In this document: one piece after another, positions 45,484 to 53,390 of the stretch | How the letters are laid out: each line of letters opens with the position of its first letter | Numbering within the stretch: position 1 is the first letter of the stretch | NCBI GenBank assembly: GCA_016841245.1 | Contig: JAENZN010000024.1 | Coordinates: 1 to 57,761, forward strand | Source: Syntrophomonas sp. | Lineage (GTDB): Bacteria > Bacillota > Syntrophomonadia > Syntrophomonadales > Syntrophomonadaceae | Direction: 5' to 3' | Length of the DNA stretch: 57,761 bases | Notes under the pieces: generated by a model | Database searches by the model: none | Told to the model about the DNA's origin: nothing | Seen by the model: only the letters and a program-made list of their open reading frames with translations | Made by a program: the position numbers and the translations under genes

Positions 45484-46644
45484 TTATTCCAGACGGGCGA
45501 AGGGGCCCTGCAGATTATCAGGACGAGGACCGAAAAACTGATAATAGGTACATTGTATCCGACCGTTGTATACTTTGCGGCGTTTACTGCTTTTACGGTT
45601 AATTAATCTTTCCAGGGCTGGGTGGGAGGTCAGAATATAAAATGACCAGGTGTCCAACAGCTGGAACGCTTCGGCCATATCACGATACAGGTTTTCTACC
45701 TCTTCCTTTTCTGACATTCGTTCCCCGTAGGGGGGATTGGTAATAAGGTAGCCATACTTGTAGCGGGAATTAAAATTCCGGGCATCTCCCTGCTGAAAAG
45801 ATATAAGATTTGTCAGACCAGCTTCTTTAGCGTGATAATTAGCCAGCTTTACCGCAGCAGTATCAATATCAATACCCCGAATGCCAAGGGGCTGATCATG
45901 CAGAATAAGGCCTCGGGCCTCATCCCGGTATCTATCCCAAATATTCCTGGGAATCTGGGGCCAATTTTCCGATACAAAATTTCTGCCCAGGCCGGGAGCT
46001 ATATTGCGCCCTATTAAGGCAGCTTCAATGGGAATAGTGCCGGTGCCGCAAAATGGGTCAATCAGTGCCCGGTCCGGTTTCCACCTGCTAATGCTGATTA
46101 AGGCAGCCGCTAGGGTTTCTTTTAGAGGAGCATCTCCCGACATCTTTCGGTATCCTCGTTTGTGCAGTCCGGCCCCGCTGGTATCTATAGTTAGAGTAGC
46201 GGTATCTGAAAGCAGGGCTACCTCCACCCGATAGCGGGGGCCGGTTTCCTTGAACCAGTTGGTTTTATGCTTCTCTTTCATCTTTTCCACGATGGCTTTT
46301 TTCACAATCGCTTGACAATCCGGCACACTAAACAGCTGTGACTTGATAGACTTTCCCTCTACCGGAAACTGTGCATCCCCGGGAATCCAGTCAGTCCATG
46401 GAAGAGCTTTAGTCTTTTCAAACAGATCGTTAAAGGACTTGGTGTCAAACTCTCCTATTTTCAATAATAGTCTGTCAGCTGTGCGCAGCCATAAATTGCA
46501 GCGGGGGATGGCGGAAATGTCAGCCTTGAAGATGACCTTACCGTTTTCCACCTTCAGTTCCTCATAACCCAGTTGTCTTAATTCATGGGCTACAATCGCC
46601 TCCAGCCCAAAAGCCGCCGTAGCTATCAATTCCACTTTTCGCAT
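45484..46644 (-). CDS. THUMP-domain class I SAM-dependent rRNA methyltransferase (RlmL N-terminal type)
   Basis: A 386-residue protein with an N-terminal THUMP/ferredoxin-like region (about 1-160, FGLEAIVAHELRQLGYEE) and a C-terminal N6/N2-methyltransferase: LIDPFCGTGTIPIEAALIGRNIAPG (SAM motif I), GIDIDTAAVKLANYHAKEAG, and the catalytic LITNPPYGERMS (NPPY). It resembles B. subtilis YpsC and the m2G2445 half of RlmL, so it probably modifies 23S rRNA. ATG 46644 follows AAAGGAGATTTTT. Confidence 0.93.
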   Translation of the reverse strand: MRKVELIATAAFGLEAIVAHELRQLGYEELKVENGKVIFKADISAIPRCNLWLRTADRLLLKIGEFDTKSFNDLFEKTKALPWTDWIPGDAQFPVEGKSIKSQLFSVPDCQAIVKKAIVEKMKEKHKTNWFKETGPRYRVEVALLSDTATLTIDTSGAGLHKRGYRKMSGDAPLKETLAAALISISRWKPDRALIDPFCGTGTIPIEAALIGRNIAPGLGRNFVSENWPQIPRNIWDRYRDEARGLILHDQPLGIRGIDIDTAAVKLANYHAKEAGLTNLISFQQGDARNFNSRYKYGYLITNPPYGERMSEKEEVENLYRDMAEAFQLLDTWSFYILTSHPALERLINRKSSKRRKVYNGRIQCTYYQFFGPRPDNLQGPFARLE

Positions 46645-46689
46645 AAAAATCTCCTTTATAATAGGATATTCCTGCCACCAGGCTCCCCA

Positions 46690-46725
46690 GAGGCAGGTGT
46701 GTCCCCGTTCCTTAGCCTGAGATAC
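46690..46725. repeat. REP-like half-site upstream of the methyltransferase gene
   Basis: On the minus strand: AACGGGGACACACCTGCCTC, sharing GGGGACACACCT with the 29061 hairpin. A partial or decayed copy without a clear second arm. Confidence 0.4.
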
Positions 46726-46832
46726 GGTAGCTATGTCTCCTTACCTTAACTATGATACAATATATACGTATTTTTTTCTTCAACTAGCTAAATATACAGT
46801 AAACGCAAATAGATTATATTGCAGGTGACAAA

Positions 46833-47069
46833 ATGGACAGGGAAAATTTTCGGGCAGCAGCCTTGCAGGAAACCCGCAAGAAAATAAGAGACTTAAAAGA
46901 ATTTAACATCCCGGTGATTCTTAAGACTATTGAACAGTATGAACAGGCCGGGGTAGAAGAGTCTTTTGTTAAGCAGCAGAAAGCCCTTTTGGACAAAGTG
47001 AATATCCGCCTCCGGGAACTAGAGGAAAAAGAGCAGCGGCTTCTGGGGCACTTTAGATTACCAGGCTGA
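46833..47069 (+). CDS. Small helical (coiled-coil) protein, function unknown
   Basis: A 78-residue, highly charged, all-helical protein (ETRKKIRDLKEFNIPVIL; LLDKVNIRLRELEEKEQRLL), with AGGTG before ATG 46833. There is no signal peptide, TM segment or Cys. It diverges from the methyltransferase gene. Not recognised; coding character looks genuine because the codon usage and heptad pattern are regular. Confidence 0.6.
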   Translation: MDRENFRAAALQETRKKIRDLKEFNIPVILKTIEQYEQAGVEESFVKQQKALLDKVNIRLRELEEKEQRLLGHFRLPG

Positions 47070-47220
47070 TGCCAGATGAAGGCAGGGCTTGAAGGGCAGA
47101 ATCATCATCGATTATGTTAATATTGTTGCCGGTAATAGTTATGCTACTTCCATTGCCTTTGAATTCATCATTGGTGTGGGAAGAGTCTAGGTATTGCCAT
47201 TGATCTGCAAACATACCGAA
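47053..47220 (-). pseudogene. Possible remnant of a surface-protein C-terminus
   Basis: A minus-strand frame with no ribosome site encodes a protein-like stretch (MFADQWQYLDSSHTNDEF, GNGSSITITGNNINII) ending in TAA 47055-47053, overlapping the tail of the small plus-strand gene. A TAG lies just upstream in frame. The composition resembles extracellular beta-rich proteins. Probably decayed, possibly spurious. Confidence 0.3.
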
Positions 47221-47313
47221 GTTCTGCTATTGAGGTCTATTTATCGAACTATTAACTGCTAAGCAATCAAAAGGATACTGTTCTCCAAAGGAGAGTCAAA
47301 TCTCACTCTTCCT

Positions 47314-48585
47314 TTATGGAATACCGTTTTCTTGGGAGTAGATGTTGGTTATACTTACAGTACTGGTCTGACCTGATTTAATAGTAATGTTGCCTTCAGG
47401 AGTTTTTCTCACCTGGGTTGCTCCAACTGCATTACTTTCTATTACTTCATAAGTTCCCGGAGCTAGGCTGACGGATATGGTCTGGTCCGCTTTAATACTT
47501 CGTTTTATAGTTCCTTCCGGTCCAGATATGCTTACTTCATAGGTAGAACCGATTGGAGCAGGACCTTCTACACTTTTGCTAATATTCAAAGTGCCCTTGG
47601 GAGGAACCGGGAAACGGTTGGTCACCGTGAGGTAAACCGTCTGACCGGGAGATACCTGGATATTTCCCGGTATCGATTTGCTGTAAGATAGAGCGCCCCC
47701 GGTTTTGGACTCCACCACATGGTAGGTCCCGGGAGGCAGCGATGCGGTAAAGCTCGCTCCCGCCTTGATGCTGTTACGGCTGACTTCTCTATTATCGCTT
47801 CCAATCTCACTTACCACAAATTCATAATTGGCTCCTGCAGGGGCATTGCCGATGGTTTTCTTACTGATTACCAGTTTGCCGGGATTAGAGATTAGGTTTA
47901 CTGTGACTTCAGTAGGCTTAATGGGCCCCATGCAGTAGATAGCTCCACTCCAGCATTCTTTTTTGCCGGTGTTGCTGCTTGGATCGAGCAGTCTGAACAT
48001 GTAGTTGCCGACCTTGTGGTTGGGATTTTCTTCTGGATTATAGCGGATGGTATATAATTCACCCGGCTTTAGCGAGGGGACTTCACCTTCTGCCAGAGGC
48101 TCTCCCCCGGCTGGGCTGCCTACTTCTGTATAATATACTTCCCAGGCTACCGGCTGGGAAGTTTTGGTGCTGTTTTTAGAGTTGACTACCATAGCGTATA
48201 TCTCACCGATGCCGTCTTCCAGTTCGACTTCTTCACCGGGCAGATAGACAAAGGAATAGTTATCCGGGTTCTGCACTTTTACTTTATAAGTCCCGGGTTC
48301 CAGATCTATCTGGAAATCATCTTCGCTCTTAATAGTTAAGTTTTCTATACAGGAAACCTGATCATAAATGCCTATCTCAAAGGCTTTATCCGCCAGGTAG
48401 TTCGGTTCGGAGGTGTAAGTGAGGTCGATCCTGCTCATATGCAGGGTTCCCAGTTCTGCGAAGGAGAGGGCATAGCCCTCGATAACCTGAACCTCAGTTG
48501 GGGAAGATTTTAGGCATCCACCGACCAGGAATAAGATCGCAAGAAATAAAGCAAATAATAAATATTTAATATTAACATTATCCAT
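47314..48585 (-). CDS. Lipoprotein with prealbumin-like (SpaA/Cna-B-like) repeats
   Basis: A 423-residue exported lipoprotein (lipobox LVGGC). An N-terminal region of about 200 residues is followed by two clearly related modules of about 85 residues: LVISKKTIGNAPAGANYEF ... LPPGTYHVVESKTGG ... VSPGQTVYLTVTN and LNISKSVEGPAPIGSTYEV ... LAPGTYEVIESNAVG ... IKSGQTSTVSITN. This is the prealbumin-like fold seen in SpaA-type pilins and adhesins. ATG 48585 (GGGAGG ten bases upstream) is preferred over TTG 48591. Its location next to the Tad operon suggests a surface or adhesion role. Confidence 0.82.
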   Translation of the reverse strand: MDNVNIKYLLFALFLAILFLVGGCLKSSPTEVQVIEGYALSFAELGTLHMSRIDLTYTSEPNYLADKAFEIGIYDQVSCIENLTIKSEDDFQIDLEPGTYKVKVQNPDNYSFVYLPGEEVELEDGIGEIYAMVVNSKNSTKTSQPVAWEVYYTEVGSPAGGEPLAEGEVPSLKPGELYTIRYNPEENPNHKVGNYMFRLLDPSSNTGKKECWSGAIYCMGPIKPTEVTVNLISNPGKLVISKKTIGNAPAGANYEFVVSEIGSDNREVSRNSIKAGASFTASLPPGTYHVVESKTGGALSYSKSIPGNIQVSPGQTVYLTVTNRFPVPPKGTLNISKSVEGPAPIGSTYEVSISGPEGTIKRSIKADQTISVSLAPGTYEVIESNAVGATQVRKTPEGNITIKSGQTSTVSITNIYSQENGIP

Positions 48586-49034
48586 ATCCAATAAACCTCC
48601 CTTGGAACAGGAACGTTATCCCAGTTTGAGCATTTTCTATGCTTACATAATAACTTTAAACCTTTATGCCTGCAATAGCGATAATTGTGAAAAGGCGGGA
48701 AGTATTAATACTTTAGTACTAGAAATAAGCTGAAATAATAGTCTGAAAATTCTGCATTAAAATGATTTTTATGTCCTATATTATTTATAATTATTTTATT
48801 GGATAATAAAAATATGGCAATTAGTCTCGTTATATTTTGAATTGTCAGAATTAAGGAGAGTACGGAAGCAAATTCTCGGCCATACGGGAGGCGTAGAATT
48901 GTCACCCTAAAGATGCCTGACCAAAGGTACTAAATAATCTACACTTTAGTACAAAAAAGTTCTTGATGGTATGAAAGAATGAGGCTAAGATAGAAGAGTA
49001 TACACTATATGGATTGAACAGGAGGTGAGAGAGA
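48586..49034. promoter_or_regulatory. Long regulatory region with repeated TTTAGTAC motif ahead of the Tad operon
   Basis: This 450-base gap has no gene. The octamer TTTAGTAC occurs at 48712-48719 (as TTTAGTACTAGAAA, near-palindromic) and 48945-48952, with its reverse complement GTACTAAA at 48927-48934. The last two form an inverted repeat with a 10-base spacer followed by AAAAAA. They lie about 80-110 bases before the flp start. They may be operator sites or a small hairpin in the leader. Confidence 0.45.
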
Positions 49035-49214
49035 ATGATTAACACCATTAAAAGATTAGTTCTGGAAGAAGAAGGACAGGGCATGGCTGAATATGCTTTG
49101 ATATTAGTAGCCGTGGCTATAGCATGCATAGTTGCGTATAATCTGTTGGGAGATCAAGTGAAGGCTAAAGTTGAGGATGCTACTTCAGGTTTGGAAGAAC
49201 GCCCTGTTGAATAA
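49035..49214 (+). CDS. flp: Flp/Fap-type pilin subunit
   Basis: A 59-residue class IVb pilin precursor, MINTIKRLVLEEEGQGMAEY and on. The prepilin cleavage site follows Gly in EGQG, giving a mature start MAEYALILVAVAIACIV with the conserved Glu+... pattern and hydrophobic helix of Flp pilins. ATG 49035 has GGAGGTGAG upstream. The gene is the first in the Tad cluster and is followed by a hairpin terminator, so it is probably expressed more than the assembly genes. Confidence 0.95.
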   Translation: MINTIKRLVLEEEGQGMAEYALILVAVAIACIVAYNLLGDQVKAKVEDATSGLEERPVE

Positions 49215-49244
49215 TAGAGATTATAGTAGTTTGAACCCCTTAAT

Positions 49245-49292
49245 AGTTATGCTCTGCTCGAACTGCAGGGCATAACTGAATATTTTACTCTT
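49245..49292 (+). terminator. Intra-operon terminator/attenuator after flp
   Basis: A 13-bp stem AGTTATGCTCTGC / GCAGGGCATAACT (one G-U) with a 7-base loop, followed by GAATATTTTACTCTT. It would terminate most transcripts after the pilin gene and let a fraction continue into the Tad machinery. Confidence 0.75.
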
Positions 49293-49313
49293 ATATATTA
49301 AGGAGACCGATAA

Positions 49314-49847
49314 ATCATTTATACTACCATCAACTTTGTCATTAGCGATACCCTGTTGTGCTTGCTCCTTATTCTGGCTGTCGTATTCGACCAGCGGGAG
49401 AGACGCATTCCCAATATATTAATACTGACTGGGCTGATAATTGGCTTGGGCTTCAACATATACAATGAAGGCTTTACCGGACTGGTGTTTTCCTTGAAAG
49501 GCCTGGCGGCTGGGATAGCCCTGCTTTTTATCCCCTTTGCCATGGGCGGTATGGGTGCCGGAGATGTTAAACTGCTGGGGATGGCAGGGGCTTTCAAGGG
49601 GGCTCTTTTTGTCTTCCATACTTTTATTTGCATGGCTCTGTGGGGTGGGCTGATAGCAGTAATCTTGTTAATAATAACAGGCCAGCTTTGGAAGACCCTG
49701 CGCCGACTGTGGGCGGGTGCTCTCCTGGCCCTGTTTAAAATCCAGAGACTGCAGAAAACGGTCCAAGCCAGTAATTCCGGAGTTTGTTTCCCCTATGCTT
49801 TAGCTATAGCTCTAGGAGCTGTGAGTGCTTATTTTGTACTATATTAA
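49314..49847 (+). CDS. Prepilin peptidase TadV/CpaA (A24 family), probable ATC/ATT start
   Basis: About 177 residues of an A24A aspartic prepilin peptidase with six TM helices. The catalytic aspartates are in VVFDQRERRIPN (first Asp) and GMGAGDVKLLGM (GxGD). It cleaves the Flp pilin and TadE-type pseudopilins at the inner membrane. The only in-frame standard starts are TTG codons (49356 and nearby) that cut into TM1 and have no ribosome site. AAGGAG (49300-49305) stands 8 bases before ATC 49314 and 11 before ATT 49317, in frame. Gene certain; start inferred. Confidence 0.88.
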   Translation: MIYTTINFVISDTLLCLLLILAVVFDQRERRIPNILILTGLIIGLGFNIYNEGFTGLVFSLKGLAAGIALLFIPFAMGGMGAGDVKLLGMAGAFKGALFVFHTFICMALWGGLIAVILLIITGQLWKTLRRLWAGALLALFKIQRLQKTVQASNSGVCFPYALAIALGAVSAYFVLY

Positions 49848-49944
49848 ATATAAAATTTTAAATGTGTAGTATAAGCGCAACCACGATTTCGCCGTTGCTA
49901 AAGCTCGGTGCAAGTCGGGTTTATTTTATAAAGTGGTGAAAAAC

Positions 49945-50358
49945 ATGAGGATAATAAAAAAAATATTTAAATCAAAGAAAGCCCAGAGCATGGTGGAGAT
50001 GGCGATAGTCCTGCCCCTGCTCTTGCTTATGCTGTTTGGCATTATTGAGTTCGGGAGAATATTGGGAGCATATATGATTATCCATGAGCTGACCCGGGAT
50101 GGGGTGCGTGCAGGAGTGGTTGGGAGTACTGAGGATGAGATTAAAAACTATATAAAGGATAACGAATCAATTATTATGCTTGATAAAGACAATGATATTA
50201 GTGTTGACCCCGCAGATAGCAGCAGAGTAGTTGGTGACCAATTGAAGGTTGCGATAGATTATGATATCGACATTATTACTCCTATTATCAGCAGTATCGT
50301 TCCCAACCCAATGGAGCTGTCAGCTGAATACGTGATGCGGATTGAGAAGCTGCCTTGA
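49945..50358 (+). CDS. TadE-like pilus assembly protein
   Basis: A 137-residue pseudopilin of the TadE family: short basic N-terminus, SKKAQSMVEMAIVLPLLLLMLFGIIEFGRIL with the conserved Glu and TM helix, then a soluble domain. ATG 49945 is used (GTG 49933 is an alternative). Processed by the prepilin peptidase and required for Flp pilus biogenesis. The 86 bases upstream contain CG-rich short hairpins but no gene. Confidence 0.9.
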   Translation: MRIIKKIFKSKKAQSMVEMAIVLPLLLLMLFGIIEFGRILGAYMIIHELTRDGVRAGVVGSTEDEIKNYIKDNESIIMLDKDNDISVDPADSSRVVGDQLKVAIDYDIDIITPIISSIVPNPMELSAEYVMRIEKLP

Positions 50359-50379
50359 GTGGAGAGGGGAGAAGGTACA

Positions 50380-51387
50380 ATGGGAAAAACATTAAAGAGA
50401 TTTATCAGGGATGATTCCGGGGCAATAATGGTATTGGTAGCCATAGGTTTGGTGGTCTTGATCGGTTCCATGGCGCTGGTAATAGATGCCGGAACAGTTT
50501 ATGCGGAGAGGATGAAGGCCTCCAATGCGGTGGATGCCGCAGTACTGGCCGGGGTACGTGAACTGCCGGGTAATCCCGATGCCGCCAGGGCGGTAGCTCA
50601 GCAATATGCTCAGGCTAATGGTCTGGAATCAGGCCAGGTGAGCTTTAAAATCGAGGATGGAGGCAAGGCCATCAAGGGTACGGTGGACAAGGAGCAGAAT
50701 ATGTTTTTTGCCCGCGTCTTTGGCATCGACAGTGCCGAGGTAAAACCTTCCGCCAAAGCAAAGGTAGGGATTGCGGGAAGTCTTTCGGCAGATTCCGGAG
50801 TGGTCCCGATTGGGGTAAAAGAAGGCACATTTACGGTTGGAGAAGAAACGACATTAAAATGGAAGGGCGGCGCTGGAGACAAAGGCTGGTACGGGTGTTT
50901 GGATCTGGATACTAATGCGCAAACGGGTGACCACAGCGGCGGGGGTGCGAACACTTATAAAGAATATCTAATGAATGGTTATGATAAAAAATTATCTACC
51001 AAAGATGTTAAGTTTGTTGAAACGGGAGCAATGGTCGGCCCCACGGATACTGCTATTCAGGATCGTGTTACGAGATGTCATGATGATTGCGGGACCACCC
51101 CTTGCTGTACCGCAGACAGTTTTAAACCGGATTGCCCTCGAATCATTATTACGCCCGTTGGCGAAGTGTCAGATGACCCGGGTGGAAATAGAACATTTAA
51201 AATTACTGGATTTGCAGCTTTTTTTGTAGAATCGTATGAAGAAAAAAAAGAGTATAACCTTGAAACGGGTAAAAATGAAAAGAGTATCCATTTGACCGGT
51301 ACTTTCATTGAAAGGGTTGAATCTTCTGCTGATATTGATGACGATGCAGAGGATTATGGAGTTTATGCCGCGCAATTGGTTGAATAA
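50380..51387 (+). CDS. TadG-like Flp pilus protein
   Basis: A 335-residue protein with a TadG/TadE-like N-terminus: FIRDDSGAIMVLVAIGLVVLIGSMALVIDAGTVYAERMKASNAVDAAVLAGVREL. The remainder is extracellular and contains a Cys cluster (RCHDDCGTTPCCTADSFKPDC, about 237-257). There is no von Willebrand A domain. ATG 50380 follows GGGGAGAAGGTACA; a GTG at 50359 gives a longer frame. Likely a minor pilin or pilus-tip component. Confidence 0.85.
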   Translation: MGKTLKRFIRDDSGAIMVLVAIGLVVLIGSMALVIDAGTVYAERMKASNAVDAAVLAGVRELPGNPDAARAVAQQYAQANGLESGQVSFKIEDGGKAIKGTVDKEQNMFFARVFGIDSAEVKPSAKAKVGIAGSLSADSGVVPIGVKEGTFTVGEETTLKWKGGAGDKGWYGCLDLDTNAQTGDHSGGGANTYKEYLMNGYDKKLSTKDVKFVETGAMVGPTDTAIQDRVTRCHDDCGTTPCCTADSFKPDCPRIIITPVGEVSDDPGGNRTFKITGFAAFFVESYEEKKEYNLETGKNEKSIHLTGTFIERVESSADIDDDAEDYGVYAAQLVE

Positions 51388-51419
51388 ATATAATTAACGA
51401 GGGAAGGGAGCCGGAAGGG

Positions 51420-52139
51420 TTGCTTAAAGGAGTTAAAAAATACTGGATTATTTCCATAGTTTGCGGTTTGATTGCAGCTGCTTTGTTTTATGTCTTTCTG
51501 GGACAGGTAGAGGAGAAGTACCGGCCTGATGATCTGGTTATGGTGGTGAAGGCGGCTCGGCCCATAGCTGCCGACCAAGTCATTAAGTCGGAACAGCTAA
51601 TGACCGTGGAAGTTCCAGCCCGATATGCTCATCCCAATGGAATAAGAGACGTTTCTGAGGCGATGGGGAAGATATCCATCGTTGATATAGCCGCTGGGGA
51701 GGAAATCATTAAGGAGAAGCTGGTGGGAGAAAAAGAAAAGGTGTCCCGGCTGGCCTACAGTGTGCCCCTGAACAAGCGGGCGGTATCCATAGGTGTAAAT
51801 GAAACTACTGCTGTGTCATTTAACATACAGGTAGGTGATCATGTAGATGTCATAGCCACCATTGACGTAGAGACTTCCGATTCAACAGGCGGTCCAACCA
51901 GCACAGTGATCATCCTGCAGGATATAGAAGTATTGTCGGTAGGAGTAATGGGAGCTGCAGCGGAAAAAGAGAATCCAGGTGCAGTGAAAACCCTTACTCT
52001 TGCGGTGACTCCGGAACAAGCCCGGCCCCTGGTCCTGGCCACTGAAAGAGGTTCCATCCGGCTTATGCTGAGATCACCGGTGGACGATTCCAAATACAGT
52101 CTGCCTGCATATAAGATGAACAATTTGATTCAGCCTTAA
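51420..52139 (+). CDS. cpaB: Flp pilus assembly protein CpaB (RcpC)
   Basis: A 239-residue protein with an N-terminal TM helix, an SAF domain (ARPIAADQVIKSEQLMTVEVP ... GEEIIKEKL, about 43-105) and an RcpC/CpaB domain (GVNETTAVSFNIQVGDHVDVIATI, TLAVTPEQARPLVLATERGSIRLMLRSP). It is exported and stabilises the pilus machine. The TTG 51420 start follows GGAAGGG closely. Confidence 0.9.
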   Translation: MLKGVKKYWIISIVCGLIAAALFYVFLGQVEEKYRPDDLVMVVKAARPIAADQVIKSEQLMTVEVPARYAHPNGIRDVSEAMGKISIVDIAAGEEIIKEKLVGEKEKVSRLAYSVPLNKRAVSIGVNETTAVSFNIQVGDHVDVIATIDVETSDSTGGPTSTVIILQDIEVLSVGVMGAAAEKENPGAVKTLTLAVTPEQARPLVLATERGSIRLMLRSPVDDSKYSLPAYKMNNLIQP

Positions 52140-52186
52140 ATATACTTTGATTTTGGGAGAGTATGTAAAGCGAGAGGTGATAGGAT

Positions 52187-53368
52187 ATGAAAACAATTAG
52201 AGTGCTGCTGGCAGATGCCGATCAGGAGAACCGGGAATATCTGATTAATATCCTGGAAGGGGACCCCGACATTGATGTGATCGGGGAAGCAGGACGAGCA
52301 GGGGAAGTCCTGGAAATGATAGCTGAATCTAAACCGGAAGTCCTGATCATGGACGTTAACCTGGCCGACCGGGACAGCCTGGAAGTGGCCTTGGATATAA
52401 ATCTTAATTATCCTTCCACCCAGGTAATTCTGATAACAGACGAGGAAGACATCCGCCTGCTAAAAAGAGCCATGCAGGTGGGGGTACGGGAAATAATGCT
52501 AAGGCCTCTTGAGGTTCATGAATTATTAAGCGGAGTCAAGCAGATTGCTGAATCTTACCGCCGTACCATGGAAAGCAAAAAAGGTATAGCTGAAACAAAA
52601 GAAAAGATTAGCTTAAGTAAACAGCAGCAGGTCTTAAAAGCTTCCCAGATCATCACTGTTTTCGGCAACAAAGGGGGTGTCGGCAAGAGCATCATAGCGG
52701 CCAACCTGGCGGTAGCCGCAGCTGCTCGACATAAGAACGAAGTGGCTCTGGTGGATCTTGATTTGCAATTCGGGGATATAAGCCTGATGATGAATATCAA
52801 TCCCCGTAAAACTATTGCCGAGCTGATGCAGGAATCGGGTGACTTGACTGCTGATCTGGTGGATGAATATTTCTATGAACGCAGTGGGGTAAAGGTACTC
52901 TCTGCTCCCCACAAGCCAGAACTGGGTGAACTGGTGACTTCCTTCGGAGTAGAGACCGTACTCAAGATCTGCCGACAGATGTACAGCTATACTATTATAG
53001 ATACTCCCACATTTCTGGATGACACTACCCTGACGGCCCTGGAAATGTCAGATGTAGTCCTGTTACTAATATCACTGGATATTCCTACCATAAAAAACAT
53101 TAAAAAGGGAATCGACATCCTGGAATCATTAAAGATGCTGCCTCGGACCCGGCTCATATTAAACCGGTCTTCTTCCTTGTCGGTGGGGCTGGAACCCGGA
53201 GATGTGGAGAAGGTATTGGGTATGAAAATAGCTGGCACCATCCCGAGTGATTTTAAGATAACTGTATCATCGGTTAACCGGGGCACTCCGTTTCTTAACA
53301 TGAGCCCCAAAGCTCCTATATCAAGAAGTATTATGGAATTGTTCAATACCCTCGACCAGAACAAATAA
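52187..53368 (+). CDS. cpaE: CpaE/TadZ-type pilus localisation ATPase with receiver domain
   Basis: A 393-residue fusion: residues 1-120 form a response-regulator receiver (phospho-acceptor Asp56 in LIMDVNLAD; the usual KP at the end is RP in MLRPLE), and about 155-390 form a ParA/MinD ATPase with deviant Walker A GNKGGVGKS, LVDLDLQFGD and DTPTFLDDTT. TadZ/CpaE marks the site of pilus assembly at the pole and recruits TadA. ATG 52187 follows GAGAGGTGATAGGAT. Confidence 0.92.
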   Translation: MKTIRVLLADADQENREYLINILEGDPDIDVIGEAGRAGEVLEMIAESKPEVLIMDVNLADRDSLEVALDINLNYPSTQVILITDEEDIRLLKRAMQVGVREIMLRPLEVHELLSGVKQIAESYRRTMESKKGIAETKEKISLSKQQQVLKASQIITVFGNKGGVGKSIIAANLAVAAAARHKNEVALVDLDLQFGDISLMMNINPRKTIAELMQESGDLTADLVDEYFYERSGVKVLSAPHKPELGELVTSFGVETVLKICRQMYSYTIIDTPTFLDDTTLTALEMSDVVLLLISLDIPTIKNIKKGIDILESLKMLPRTRLILNRSSSLSVGLEPGDVEKVLGMKIAGTIPSDFKITVSSVNRGTPFLNMSPKAPISRSIMELFNTLDQNK

Positions 53369-53390
53369 GTGATTAAGGTGGGATGCTTGA

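Noticed and set aside
45406-45606. A 66-codon plus-strand frame as a gene
   Set aside because: Most of it lies opposite the methyltransferase gene, it has no ribosome site and the sequence is not recognisable.
49860-49932. A c-di-GMP (GEMM) or other riboswitch before the TadE-like gene
   Set aside because: The region has short CG-rich pairings and a CTAAAG, but not the conserved GGCAAACC and GACGCAAAGC segments of GEMM. Similar checks at 48860-48930 also failed.
50610-50954. A 114-codon minus-strand frame inside the TadG-like gene
   Set aside because: Antisense to a gene with clear family motifs; proline/serine-rich composition typical of shadow frames.
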